This document shows, piece by piece, positions 1 to 8,667 of a stretch of DNA of 64,000 nucleotides. The DNA comes from Pseudomonadota bacterium (GTDB lineage Bacteria > Pseudomonadota > Gammaproteobacteria > Steroidobacterales > Steroidobacteraceae). Position 1 is the stretch's first letter; each line of letters starts with the position of its first letter. The position numbers and the translations under genes were made by a program. A model generated the notes under the pieces. The model was not told where the DNA came from. It did no database searches and saw only the letters and a list, made by a program, of their open reading frames with translations. Where the stretch lies: positions 62,001-126,000 of the forward strand of contig JAEYUC010000024.1 of the NCBI GenBank assembly GCA_023433705.1, in the 5' to 3' direction.

Positions 1-997
1 GCTGAGTTACCTCGCGCAGGTGCAGACGATCGCCGGAACGGCCGCGACGATCGCCGCGGCATGGTGGTTGCGCAGCGTCTGGGCGCTGGTCATCGGCCAG
101 CTCCTGACCGCGTCGCTCAACGTCGCGCTTTCTTACTACTTCATCCCGGGCCGCATGCGCTTCGGCTTCGATCGCGGCATCGCGCGCGAGCTGCTCGGCT
201 ATGGCAAGTTCATCGCGGCTTCGTCGATCGTGCTGTACATCGCGACCGAACTCGATTCCGCGGTCATAGGCAAGGTGCTCGGACATTCCGAGCTCGGCTT
301 CTACACCATCGCATTCACGGTCGCGCACCTCGCGACGACCAACCTGTCGAAGATCGCGGCGAAGATCATGATGCCCGCCTACAGCCTGTTGCAATCGGAT
401 CCGGTGGCGTTGCGCGGCGCCTATCTGCGTACTTTCGGATTCGTGTTGCTGGCCGTGCTGCCGGCGAGCGCGGGCCTCATCGTGCTGGCCGAACCGCTGA
501 TCTTCGCCGTGTACGGTGAGAGGTGGCTCCCCGCGGCGCTGCCGATGCAGGTACTGGCGATCTTCGGGTTGCTGCGCGCGCTCGCGGCCTTCGCCGGGTA
601 CATGTTCGAGGGCATCGGCAAGCCGCAGCTCTCGATGTACATGGGCGTGGTCCGGCTCGCGGTCATCGCTCCCATCATCGTGCCGGCGACCCTGAAATAC
701 GGACTGCTCGGCGCGGCGGTGACCGTCACGCTGGGCATGCTCGCGCAATGGCTGCTCGGACTGTGGTACCTGCGCAAATACGTCGGCGTACGGTTCGTCG
801 AGCTGGGGCGCGCGATGTGGCGGCCGTTGTGGACCACCGCGGCCATGACGGGCATCGCCGTCGGCGCGACACTCGCCTGGGACAACCACACCCTGCCGGG
901 GCTCGCGACGACGGTCGTGACCGCAATGCTGGCGTACGGCCTGCTCAATCTGCGAACCTTTGCCCAGTTGCGGGGCGGAAGGGGCCCAACCGCATGA
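1..997 (+). CDS. Polysaccharide/lipopolysaccharide flippase, Wzx/MATE-like (5' end outside window)
   Basis: The reading frame is open to the left edge, so this is the C-terminal part (about 332 residues) of a longer protein. It is a run of hydrophobic helices with short charged loops, typical of the MOP-superfamily flippases that move lipid-linked repeat units across the inner membrane. The segment with GYGKFIAASSIVLY and the conserved polar helix ELDSAVIGKVLG fit this family, which normally has 12-14 helices and about 450-500 residues. Its stop overlaps the next start in an ATGA at 994-997, so the two are translationally coupled. The neighbouring exosortase-type polysaccharide genes support a role in exopolysaccharide export. 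The GTG at 20 is only an internal codon. Confidence 0.85.
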   Translation, partial: LSYLAQVQTIAGTAATIAAAWWLRSVWALVIGQLLTASLNVALSYYFIPGRMRFGFDRGIARELLGYGKFIAASSIVLYIATELDSAVIGKVLGHSELGFYTIAFTVAHLATTNLSKIAAKIMMPAYSLLQSDPVALRGAYLRTFGFVLLAVLPASAGLIVLAEPLIFAVYGERWLPAALPMQVLAIFGLLRALAAFAGYMFEGIGKPQLSMYMGVVRLAVIAPIIVPATLKYGLLGAAVTVTLGMLAQWLLGLWYLRKYVGVRFVELGRAMWRPLWTTAAMTGIAVGATLAWDNHTLPGLATTVVTAMLAYGLLNLRTFAQLRGGRGPTA

Positions 998-2616
998 TCG
1001 TGACGACGGCAACGCTTCTGCACGACCTGATCGACATCGGCGCCGCCCGATGGGGCGATCACGTCGCCCTGCGTCACAAGCAGCGCGACAGCACGTACGC
1101 CGTCGTCGCGGAGCGCAGCCAGCGTCTCGCGGCCGGGCTCGCGGCGCGTGGCGTGAAGCGCGGCGACCGCGTGGTAGTGCACCTGCAGAACCGTCCGGAA
1201 GTCGTCGAACTCGCGCTTGCCGCGAGTCGCCTGGGTGCGATCTTCGTGCCCGCCAATCCGATGCTGCGCGGACGGCAGCTTCGCCACATCCTCCAGGACA
1301 GCGGCGCGCGCGTGCTCGTGTGCACGGAGGCGTCGCTGGGGGCGGTGGCGGAACTCGGTTCGACGCACGAGCTCGCGACGCTCGTGGTCTGCGACGAAAT
1401 CGATCCGGCACGGCGCGCGCAGGCCGCCGTCCACCGCTTCGAAGATCTGCTGGATTCGAAGGTCATTTCGTCCGAGGTGCACGCGATCGACCGGGATCCG
1501 GCGGCGCTGCTGTACACCTCCGGCAGCACGGGCAGGCCCAAGGCCGTCGTGGTCTCGCACCGCAATTTCATGTCCGGCGCTTCCATCGTCGCGAGTTACC
1601 TCGGAAATACGGCGGACGATCGGCTGTGCGCCGCGCTGCCGCTCAGCTTCGATTACGGCTTCAGCCAGGTCACGACGGCGTTCACCGTCGGCGCCTGCGC
1701 GGTGCTGGCCAATTATTCCACCGCGGCCGCGTTGCTCCAGGACGCCGCCTCGGAAAAAATCACGGGGCTCGCGGGCGTGCCGACGATGTGGGTGCACCTC
1801 GCCGAAGGCGAGTGGCCGCGGACGCTGGTCGAGTCGTTGCGCTACATCACCAACTCGGGCGGAGCATTGTCGGTCGCCACGTTGCGCAAGCTGCGGGCGC
1901 GACTGCCCGAGACACGCATCTTCAGCATGTACGGCCTGACCGAAGCGTTCCGCTCGACGTACCTGGATCCGGCCGAGCTCGCCAACCGTCCGGGCTCGAT
2001 CGGCAAGGCGATCCCGAACCAGGAAGTCATGGTGCTGCGTCCCGACGGCACCCACTGCGCGCCGGACGAGCCCGGCGAGCTCGTGCACCGCGGCTCGCTC
2101 GTCACGCTCGGATACTGGAACGACGCCGAGAAGACCCGCCACCGCTTCCGCCTGCTGCCCGCCAGGAACCCGGGCCTGTGCGATGAATTCGCGGTCTGGT
2201 CCGGGGACATCGTGCGCGCGGATGCCGATGGTTTCCTCTATTTCATCGGTCGGACGGACCAGCAGATAAAGACGTCGGGTCACCGCGTGAGCCCGACGGA
2301 AATCGAGGAGGTGGTCCTCGAGGTGCCGCACGTCATAGAGGCGGTGGCCGTGGGGCTGGCCGACGAGGTGCTCGGCTGCCGCATTGCCGTCGCAGTCGTG
2401 GCCGCGAAGGCCGCCGGCGCCAACGTGCGCGAGGAGATCCGCCAGCACTGCCGCAAACATCTGCCGTCCTACATGGTTCCGTCGCACGTGCAACTCGTCG
2501 ATGGCATCGCGCGCAATGCGAACGGCAAGGCGGACCGCGCCGCGACGGCCGCGGCGCTCGAACGGTCCGCGGCGGTGAGCGCCGCCGACAACGTGCACAC
2601 GATCAGGCCACGCTGA
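994..2616 (+). CDS. Acyl-CoA ligase (AMP-forming), exosortase A system-associated type
   Basis: 540-residue member of the ANL superfamily (acyl/aryl-CoA synthetases, adenylation enzymes). The P-loop LLYTSGSTGRPK lies near residue 171, the A5-like MYGLTEAFRSTY near residue 313, and the hinge/A8 region WSGDIVRADADGF to GRTDQQIKTSGHR near residues 405-430. The C-terminal lysine loop NANGKADR is present. The N-terminus (LLHDLIDIGAARWGDHVAL) and overall size resemble the ligases that accompany exosortase A loci. The ATG at 994 is chosen because it overlaps the flippase stop and places the conserved N-terminus at residue 1; the open frame extends further upstream but without homology. It would activate a carboxylic acid as an adenylate or thioester; the substrate cannot be read from the sequence. 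Confidence 0.88.
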   Translation: MIVTTATLLHDLIDIGAARWGDHVALRHKQRDSTYAVVAERSQRLAAGLAARGVKRGDRVVVHLQNRPEVVELALAASRLGAIFVPANPMLRGRQLRHILQDSGARVLVCTEASLGAVAELGSTHELATLVVCDEIDPARRAQAAVHRFEDLLDSKVISSEVHAIDRDPAALLYTSGSTGRPKAVVVSHRNFMSGASIVASYLGNTADDRLCAALPLSFDYGFSQVTTAFTVGACAVLANYSTAAALLQDAASEKITGLAGVPTMWVHLAEGEWPRTLVESLRYITNSGGALSVATLRKLRARLPETRIFSMYGLTEAFRSTYLDPAELANRPGSIGKAIPNQEVMVLRPDGTHCAPDEPGELVHRGSLVTLGYWNDAEKTRHRFRLLPARNPGLCDEFAVWSGDIVRADADGFLYFIGRTDQQIKTSGHRVSPTEIEEVVLEVPHVIEAVAVGLADEVLGCRIAVAVVAAKAAGANVREEIRQHCRKHLPSYMVPSHVQLVDGIARNANGKADRAATAAALERSAAVSAADNVHTIRPR

Positions 2617-2619
2617 GCG

Positions 2620-3168
2620 ATGTTTGCGGGGAGACTCTTCAAGGCGCTCGAGCGCCGGTTCCGCTCGGCACGCGCATTGCGGCAGGCCGCCGGGCTCACG
2701 CGCATGCGGCTCGCGCGCGGCGGCATCGGCCGCGTGCTCGTGATCTGCTACGGCAACATTTACCGCAGCGCCTACATCGCCGAATATCTGCGCGTGAAAC
2801 TCGCGGGGCGCATCGAGGTGCGCGGCGGCGGCTTTCACAAGGTTGTCGGGCGGCCCTCGCCGGAAGCGCACGTGCGGATGTGCGCGCAACGCGGTGTATC
2901 GCTCGAAGCGCATCGCTCCCGCTGCGTGGACGCGGCGGACCTCGAGTGGGCGGACACGATCGTGCTCATGGACCGGCACAACTGGCTGGCGCTCGATGCG
3001 ATGGGCGCGGATCCGGCCAAGCTGGTGTGGGCGGGTGTACTCGCCGGCGGGCCCGTGGAGATCGTGGATCCCTACGGCCAGGACGAGGCAAGTGCAAGGC
3101 ACATTCTGGACAGACTGGAACGTGCGGCGGAGGAGTTGGTCCGCCGCGTGACTGACGAGAGGACTTGA
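2620..3168 (+). CDS. Low-molecular-weight protein-tyrosine phosphatase family protein
   Basis: 182 residues. The phosphate-binding loop CYGNIYRS (Cys43 to Arg49, CX5R) carries the nucleophile and arginine of LMW-PTPs. The general-acid aspartate sits in DPYGQD (Asp150). The first 35 residues form a basic extension not found in the shortest family members. In polysaccharide loci such enzymes (Wzb/EpsP type) dephosphorylate the tyrosine kinase that controls chain polymerisation; no kinase is visible here, but the left end is cut. Only 3 bases separate it from the ligase stop, and its own stop overlaps the next ATG, so it belongs to the same operon. The serine usual in VCxGNxCRS is retained, but an isoleucine-tyrosine pair replaces the common residues before Arg. 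Confidence 0.87.
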   Translation: MFAGRLFKALERRFRSARALRQAAGLTRMRLARGGIGRVLVICYGNIYRSAYIAEYLRVKLAGRIEVRGGGFHKVVGRPSPEAHVRMCAQRGVSLEAHRSRCVDAADLEWADTIVLMDRHNWLALDAMGADPAKLVWAGVLAGGPVEIVDPYGQDEASARHILDRLERAAEELVRRVTDERT

Positions 3169-4013
3169 TGGAAGAACCGTTCATCTTCGCGCGAGGCGAC
3201 ATGCCGCTGTTTGGCATATTGCACCGGCCAGCGGGTACTCCGCGGCTGGGCCTCGTGACCTGCCATCCGTTCGCGGAGGAAAAGCTCTGGAGCCATCGCG
3301 TGTTCGTGAGCATGGCGCGCGCACTCGCGGCCAACGGCGTCGCTGTGCTGCGTTTCGATTTCACGGGCGCGGGCGACAGCGGCGGCACGACCACCGACGC
3401 GAGCCTCGATGTCTACCTGCAGGATCTCGCGGCCGCGGTGTCCGAAATCGAGCGGCGCAATCCGGGACTCGAGCGAATCGGGCTCGTCGGGCTGCGGCTC
3501 GGCGCCAGCGTCGCGGCGCTGCTCGCGGAGCGCGCCGAGAGCGACGAGCGGCTCGCGCGACTGCGCGGCGCGCCGCTCGTACTCTGGGACCCGGTGTGCG
3601 ACGGCGATGCTCATTTCCAGGAGCTGTTGCGCTCCAACCTGAGCACGCAGCTCGCGGTCTACGGCAAGGTGCGCGAGACGCGCGAACAGTTGCAGGAGCG
3701 CATCCGCTCCGGCGAAACGGTCAATGTCGACGGTTACGAGATCGGCAAGCCGCTGTTCGAATCGTGCGCGCTGCCCAAACTACTGAGCGCGGAGTCCAAG
3801 CGGCACGCCGGCCCCGCGCTCGTCGTGCAGATCGCGGCGAACGACAAGGCGCCGGAGCGCGTCGACCTCGCGGCACTCGCGGGCACGTACCGCGCGGGCA
3901 GCCTGGTCCGCGCGATCGAGCAGCCGTTCTGGCGCGAGATCAAGCCGTTCTACGGCCGCGCCGCGAACCTGCAACAAGCCACACTTTCGTGGCTGGAGAA
4001 AGTCCATGGGTGA
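3168..4013 (+). CDS. Alpha/beta hydrolase, exosortase A system-associated hydrolase 2-like
   Basis: 281 residues, alpha/beta-hydrolase fold. The N-terminal HPFAEEKLWSHR and the FDFTGAGDSGG turn match the paired hydrolases found next to exosortase A polysaccharide genes. The nucleophile elbow reads GLRLG (residues 108-112), with Arg110 where Ser is expected in GxSxG, so classical serine-hydrolase activity is doubtful; the family is known for odd elbows. The ATG at 3168 shares a base with the phosphatase stop and is preferred to the TTG three bases upstream. The stop overlaps the next gene by 8 bases, so the two hydrolases are made together and may act as a pair. The function in the pathway is unknown. 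Confidence 0.75.
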   Translation: MEEPFIFARGDMPLFGILHRPAGTPRLGLVTCHPFAEEKLWSHRVFVSMARALAANGVAVLRFDFTGAGDSGGTTTDASLDVYLQDLAAAVSEIERRNPGLERIGLVGLRLGASVAALLAERAESDERLARLRGAPLVLWDPVCDGDAHFQELLRSNLSTQLAVYGKVRETREQLQERIRSGETVNVDGYEIGKPLFESCALPKLLSAESKRHAGPALVVQIAANDKAPERVDLAALAGTYRAGSLVRAIEQPFWREIKPFYGRAANLQQATLSWLEKVHG

Positions 4014-4950
4014 GGTTCGCGCGGTCAGCTTCACCAACTCCAACGGGCAGAAGCTCGTCGGCACGTTGCATGCTCCGGAGCCCGGAACGCCGCGGCGGCC
4101 TTGCGTCGTGTTGTTGTCGCCGGGCGTGAAGATGCGCGTGGGTCCGGGACGCCTGTATGTGCCGCTCACGCAGGCGCTGACCGGCCTCGGACATCCCGTG
4201 CTGCGCTTCGACTTCTTCGGCCTCGGAGACTCGGAAGGCGAACTCGCCGAGACGATGCTCGCGGACATCTACAACCACATCGAGGTCGGGCGCTACGTCG
4301 ACGACACGCTCGCCGCGATCGCGTGGCTGCGCGCGCACGGACACGATCGATTCGTGCTGGGCGGCCTGTGCGGCGGTGCGATCACGGCGCTGCTCGCGGC
4401 GCAGCGCGAGCCGGCGGTCATCGGCCTGCTGTCGCTGGGAATGACCGTCACGCTCGCGAGCAACGCGGCGACGCCCGGCAAGTACCTCACGGGCAAGCAG
4501 CTCGATGGCAAGCGCAGCCAGTACTTCCGCAACCTGATGAAGCCGCGATCGCTGTGGCGGTTCGTGACCTTCCGCAGCGACTACGGCACCATCTGGCATT
4601 CGATGAAACGCCTGGTCGTCAAACCCAAGGTGAAACCCGTGGTGGCCGCGGATCCGGTCGCGCCGCTCGAGCAACGCGGCAATGCCAATCCGTTGTTCCC
4701 GCCCGCGTATCTCGACTTCCTGCAGCGTGGCGGCAAGGCGCTGATGATCTTCAGCGAGAAGGACCGCCTCTGGTCCGAGTACGAGGAAAAGTTCGAACAG
4801 CCGTTCGCCGAGCTACTGAAACCGCTCGAAGCTCAGATCGAGAAACACGTCATCGCGAACGCCAACCACGTGATGTCGCTCGGTGAGTGGCAGCGCGAGA
4901 TGGTCGACGTGTCGCGCAACTGGCTCACGCGCACCTGGGCGGCCTCGTGA
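4006..4950 (+). CDS. Alpha/beta hydrolase, exosortase A system-associated hydrolase 1-like
   Basis: 314 residues. The N-terminal strand pair KLVGTLHAPEPG and the motif RFDFFGLGDSEGEL are typical of the second exosortase-associated hydrolase. The nucleophile elbow is GLCGG (residues 120-124), so the candidate nucleophile is Cys122 rather than serine, a known feature of this subfamily. A late histidine in NANHVMSLGEW would complete a Cys-His pair. It starts inside the preceding hydrolase and ends with a GTGA overlap with the next gene, so five genes from 994 to 5390 form one compact operon. A lid-like insert lies between about residues 150 and 230. The substrate is unknown; a thioester or polysaccharide ester is possible but speculative. 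Confidence 0.75.
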   Translation: MGEVRAVSFTNSNGQKLVGTLHAPEPGTPRRPCVVLLSPGVKMRVGPGRLYVPLTQALTGLGHPVLRFDFFGLGDSEGELAETMLADIYNHIEVGRYVDDTLAAIAWLRAHGHDRFVLGGLCGGAITALLAAQREPAVIGLLSLGMTVTLASNAATPGKYLTGKQLDGKRSQYFRNLMKPRSLWRFVTFRSDYGTIWHSMKRLVVKPKVKPVVAADPVAPLEQRGNANPLFPPAYLDFLQRGGKALMIFSEKDRLWSEYEEKFEQPFAELLKPLEAQIEKHVIANANHVMSLGEWQREMVDVSRNWLTRTWAAS

Positions 4951-5390
4951 GCGATGCGACGCCCGACTACCGGCTCGACCACGTGTGTCTCGCGGTGCGC
5001 AAGCTCGCGCCCGCGCGCCAGATGCTCGAGCGCACGCTCGGTTACAAGCCGCGCACCGAGCCCGTGGAGAACACGCGCCAGAAGGTAATCGTGCAGTTCA
5101 TGAGCAAACCGGGTTCGATCGACATCAAGCTCATCGAACCTGCGTCGATCGATTCGCCGCTGGTGGAATTCATCAAGCGCGGCGGGGGTGGACTGCACCA
5201 CCTGGCGTTCCGCACGGAGTCCGTGGAGGCGGGCTGCAAGGACCTGCAGGCGCGCGGCGCGCGCATCGTCGCGGAGCCGCAGCCGGGCGAGGCGTTCGAC
5301 GAGACGCCGATCGCGTTCGCCTTCCTGGGGATGGGATTGAACGCGGAGCTCATCGAGACCGACGAGCGCCGCTCGGAAGTCGGCGACTGA
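4947..5390 (+). CDS. VOC-family (glyoxalase/methylmalonyl-CoA epimerase-like) protein
   Basis: 147 residues from the GTG at 4947, which overlaps the previous stop (GTGA). Two VOC modules are visible: LDHVCLAVRKL at the start and GLHHLAFRTES near residue 90. The metal ligands expected in the family are present: His12 in DHV, a glutamate in the first half, His in LHHLAF, and Glu in LNAELIET. The length and the spacing resemble methylmalonyl-CoA epimerase, but glyoxalase-like and other VOC enzymes share these features. Position as the last gene of the ligase-phosphatase-hydrolase operon suggests it handles an acyl or sugar intermediate of the exopolysaccharide pathway. In-frame codons upstream of 4947 lie inside the hydrolase gene and are not conserved. 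Confidence 0.75.
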   Translation: MSDATPDYRLDHVCLAVRKLAPARQMLERTLGYKPRTEPVENTRQKVIVQFMSKPGSIDIKLIEPASIDSPLVEFIKRGGGGLHHLAFRTESVEAGCKDLQARGARIVAEPQPGEAFDETPIAFAFLGMGLNAELIETDERRSEVGD

Positions 5391-5405
5391 CCGCAACGCG
5401 CCCGG

Positions 5406-7253
5406 TCAGGCGCCGAAGGCCTGCCGCCACAGCCGCAGGTTGAGCACGCCCCACAACACCTCGCTGTGATCCGCGCGGCCAGCACGGTGATCTGCCACCA
5501 GCGTGCGCAATTGTCCGGCGTCGAGCAATTCGCCGATCGCGCCGCTGTTCGTGGCTTCGTCCAGTAGTTTGCCCATCGGGCCCTGCGCCTCGAACCATGC
5601 CTTGAGCGGCACGCCGAATCCCGACTTGCGCCGGTGCACGATTTCCTCGGGCAGATAACGCAGCGCGACGGCCTTGAGCACACGCTTGCGGTCGCGCAGG
5701 GTCTGGCGGTACTCGCGCGGCAGCCCGCGCGCGAAATCGATGACCTCGTTGTCGAGGAAGGGCACGCGCGACTCGATGCTGGTGGCCATGCTCATCTTGT
5801 CCTGGCGATTGAGGATCGACACCAGGTAGGTCTGGAAGTCGAGCTCCGCGAGCGCGCTCACTTCGTCGAGGCCGCGCGCACGGGCGTCACGGATGCAGTC
5901 GAGCCGGAATTCGAGCGGCATGTCGCCGCGCGGGCCCAGCAGGCGGCGCGCGAGCGCCGGATCCACGCCGGTGCAGTTGTACAGCAGCACGTCGTCGCGA
6001 TCGCGGCTCGCGAACGCGGCGAGTTTGCGAATGCGGTGATCGGGCACGGCCTTGAGCAGCGCGAGCAAACCGCCGCGCAGCGCGCCCGGCAGACGCGCGA
6101 ACCGCTCGAGCAGCCGCGGGATGTAGTAGCGCGGGTAGCCGCCGAACAATTCGTCGGCGCCTTCGCCGGTGAGCACCACGGTGACGTGCTGCCGCGCAAG
6201 TTTGCTGATCGCGTAGATGTGCACCGAGTTGGCAAAATTGAGCGGCAGGTCGTGATGCTCGATGAGCTTCGGCAGCAGCGCCGCGAACTCGGTCTCGTCG
6301 ATCCTGAGTTCGTGGTGCGTCGAGCCGGCGGCCTTCGAGGCCATGCGCGCGTAGACGCTTTCGTCGAAGTCCGCCTCGTGGAAACCCACGGAAAACGTAT
6401 TGATGGCGCGCGACACGTGCCGGGCCGCGATTGCAGTTGTCAGGCTCGAATCGATGCCGCCCGAGCAGAAAGTGCCGAGCGGCACGTCGGACATGAGCTG
6501 GCGCTGCACCGCGCGGTTGAGCAGGGTGTCCAGCTGGTCGGTCGCGTCCTCGAACGAGCCCGTGAACGGCGGCGGCGCCGCGCGCACGGTCCAGTAACGG
6601 CGCGGCGCCTCGGCGCGGCCCTCGCGCACGATCAACGTGTGGCCTGGGGGCAGCACTTCGATTCCCGCGAACAGGTTCTCGTTGCCCGCCACCTGGCGGA
6701 AGACGAGGAACTCCGCGAGGCGCTGCTCGTTGAGCCGCGGCTCGACGAAGCCGGAGTGGAACAGCGCCTTGATCTCCGAGGCGAACGCGATGCCGTGCTC
6801 GTTCCGCGCCAGGTACAGTGGCTTGATGCCGGCGCGATCACGCGCGAGCAGCAGGCGGCGCTCGAGCCGGTCCCAGATCGCGTACGCAAAGATGCCGTTG
6901 AGCCGTTCGACCGCGGCGTCGCCCTCGGCGACGTGCAGTTTGAGGATGACTTCGGTATCCGAGTGACTGGCGAACTTCACGCCGCGCGCTTCGAGATCCG
7001 CGCGCAGTTCCTGATAGTTGTAGACCTCGCCGTTGTAGACGATCGAGTAGCGGCCGTCCTCGGTGCTCATCGGCTGGTGGCCGAGCGGGGAGAGATCGAT
7101 GATCGACAAGCGCCGCTGCGCGAGGCCGAGCGGGCCGTCGGTCATGCTGCCCGCATCGTCGGGGCCGCGATGCACGAGTGCATCGCGCATCCGCGTCAGA
7201 CGGTCCGCATCGCAGTTCTCACGCGTCCTGAAGACGCCGACGATTCCGCACAT
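5406..7253 (-). CDS. asnB: Asparagine synthase (glutamine-hydrolysing) family amidotransferase
   Basis: 615 residues. The N-terminal class II glutaminase domain begins MCGIVGVF, with Cys2 as nucleophile after methionine removal, and contains the glutamine-binding YNGEVYNY (residues 73-80). The synthetase domain carries the pyrophosphate loop SGGIDSS (264-270) that binds ATP. The enzyme transfers ammonia from glutamine to an adenylated carboxylate. In exosortase A loci dedicated copies of this family are thought to amidate a sugar carboxylate, such as a uronic acid of the polysaccharide, rather than make free asparagine. It is convergent with the VOC gene (15 bp apart) and 7 bp downstream of the CapK-like gene, so it is the last gene of a three-gene minus-strand operon. 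Confidence 0.9.
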   Translation of the reverse strand: MCGIVGVFRTRENCDADRLTRMRDALVHRGPDDAGSMTDGPLGLAQRRLSIIDLSPLGHQPMSTEDGRYSIVYNGEVYNYQELRADLEARGVKFASHSDTEVILKLHVAEGDAAVERLNGIFAYAIWDRLERRLLLARDRAGIKPLYLARNEHGIAFASEIKALFHSGFVEPRLNEQRLAEFLVFRQVAGNENLFAGIEVLPPGHTLIVREGRAEAPRRYWTVRAAPPPFTGSFEDATDQLDTLLNRAVQRQLMSDVPLGTFCSGGIDSSLTTAIAARHVSRAINTFSVGFHEADFDESVYARMASKAAGSTHHELRIDETEFAALLPKLIEHHDLPLNFANSVHIYAISKLARQHVTVVLTGEGADELFGGYPRYYIPRLLERFARLPGALRGGLLALLKAVPDHRIRKLAAFASRDRDDVLLYNCTGVDPALARRLLGPRGDMPLEFRLDCIRDARARGLDEVSALAELDFQTYLVSILNRQDKMSMATSIESRVPFLDNEVIDFARGLPREYRQTLRDRKRVLKAVALRYLPEEIVHRRKSGFGVPLKAWFEAQGPMGKLLDEATNSGAIGELLDAGQLRTLVADHRAGRADHSEVLWGVLNLRLWRQAFGA

Positions 7254-7260
7254 AGATTCT

Positions 7261-8667
7261 TCAGAGCCCCGTGTCGATTTGGGAGATCACCCACTTGAAT
7301 TTGCCGCGCGCGGTGCGCGGCATCTCCTTCACGAGCTCGATGTCGATGCGCATGTCGTCGCCGACGCGCGCCTTCAAGTCGCGGATGAGCTGCTCGCCGT
7401 GTCTGGGCGAGTATTCAGGGCGGGGGATGAGACGGACGAGCAGACGGTCGAGATCGGTCTGGACGAGTTGTGACGCTTCTATCGAATCGAGCGGCTTGAA
7501 CGGATGCGTCAGCACGGAGGGCGGTATCAGCCGCCCGTCCTTGAGGCGCAGCAGATCCTCCGCCTTGGTCGATACGTCTTCCATGAGGGGGAGGGGTCGG
7601 CCACAGGAGCAGTTCCCCACCTTGCGCGCAGTACGGTCCGTGGTGCGGTAACGGATCATCGGCATGCCGAGGTTGTGCAGCGACGTGCCCGTCATGAGGC
7701 CCTCGGTGCCGTCGGGCACCGGCCGGTTGTCATCGTCGAGGAATTCGGTGACGCCGTACTCCTCGCACAGATGGTGCCCCGAGTGCCGATCACACTCGAC
7801 CGCGAACACGACCCTTTCGGCGGCGGCGTAGTAGTCGAATACCCGGGTCTGGAAAGCTTCCTCGATCGCCTCGCGCTGGAAGTCGTACAACGTTTCCGAG
7901 GAGGTGATCGCCGCCTTGAGCGGCAGGCGCTCGTTGCGCTTGAGCAGCACGCGCGCCAGCACGTAGAGCGAGGACGGATATCCGTCGATGACTTGCGGCG
8001 CGAACTCCCGCAGCTTCGCAAAGTAGTGAGTCAGGTTGTCGGGCGTGAGGTGGAAGCTCGACATCAGCAGCTGGTTCTGATGGCGGTTGAAGCGCCAGAA
8101 AGGTGGTTTCTTCTGCGTGAGCGGCACGATCACGTTGCCGCGCACGACGGCGGCGCGGTCGCCGCCTTCACCGAGCTTGAGGTCCGCCCAGGCGTATTGC
8201 CGGTCCATGACCGCGTAGTTCATGGCGACCATGCCGGCGTCGTAGTAGACGGACAGCGGCGAGCCCGTGGTGCCGCTGGTGTGGCCATGGGTGAGCGCGC
8301 GGTCCTCGGGGCGGCGCGACTTGAGGTCCTTGGTGCGCCGCTTGATCGTGTCGCGATCGAGCACGGGTAGTTTGGTGAGGTCCTCGCGCCCGCGGAACTT
8401 CTCCACGTTCACGCCGTGACTGTCGAACGTCTCGCGATAGTAGGGCACGTGCTCGTAGGCATGCCGCACGACGGCGCGCAGGCGTTCGTCCTGGTACGCG
8501 CCCATCTTCTGCGCATCCCACCACTGGCTTTCCTCGAGCAACGCGCGGAACTCGGGGAAGCGGCCACCGTAACGCGCGCGGCCGAGATTCGCGCTGAACG
8601 AGCTGACCAGCCATTCCTGCACGCTCACGGGTGTGAGGTCGTAGAGGCGCTTGAGAAGTGCGTTCAC
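7261..8667 (-). CDS. CapK-like / phenylacetate-CoA ligase family AMP ligase
   Basis: 468 residues from a GTG at 8667 whose codon overlaps the stop of the upstream glycosyltransferase (GTGA). The AMP-binding loop is THGHTSGTTGSPL near residue 128. YAAAERVVFAVEC and TGTSLHNLGMPMIRYRTTD follow the pattern of the PaaK/CapK branch of ANL enzymes. Cysteines in GNCSCGRPLP resemble the small CxC-type site seen in this branch. CapK-like proteins recur in capsule and exopolysaccharide loci, where their acyl substrates are not settled. A longer open frame continues upstream to 9666 but runs through the glycosyltransferase in another frame and is not real. It is co-operonic with the asnB-type gene and the glycosyltransferase. 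Confidence 0.85.
   Translation of the reverse strand: MNALLKRLYDLTPVSVQEWLVSSFSANLGRARYGGRFPEFRALLEESQWWDAQKMGAYQDERLRAVVRHAYEHVPYYRETFDSHGVNVEKFRGREDLTKLPVLDRDTIKRRTKDLKSRRPEDRALTHGHTSGTTGSPLSVYYDAGMVAMNYAVMDRQYAWADLKLGEGGDRAAVVRGNVIVPLTQKKPPFWRFNRHQNQLLMSSFHLTPDNLTHYFAKLREFAPQVIDGYPSSLYVLARVLLKRNERLPLKAAITSSETLYDFQREAIEEAFQTRVFDYYAAAERVVFAVECDRHSGHHLCEEYGVTEFLDDDNRPVPDGTEGLMTGTSLHNLGMPMIRYRTTDRTARKVGNCSCGRPLPLMEDVSTKAEDLLRLKDGRLIPPSVLTHPFKPLDSIEASQLVQTDLDRLLVRLIPRPEYSPRHGEQLIRDLKARVGDDMRIDIELVKEMPRTARGKFKWVISQIDTGL

Noticed and set aside
421..3102. Very long open frame (893 codons) antisense to the flippase and ligase genes
   Set aside because: Its translation is rich in Arg, His and Ala with no domain pattern; it mirrors the codon structure of the true plus-strand genes in a GC-rich genome.
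5634..7298. 554-codon plus-strand frame opposite the asnB-type gene
   Set aside because: No start context, composition of a shadow frame, and the opposite strand has clear family motifs.
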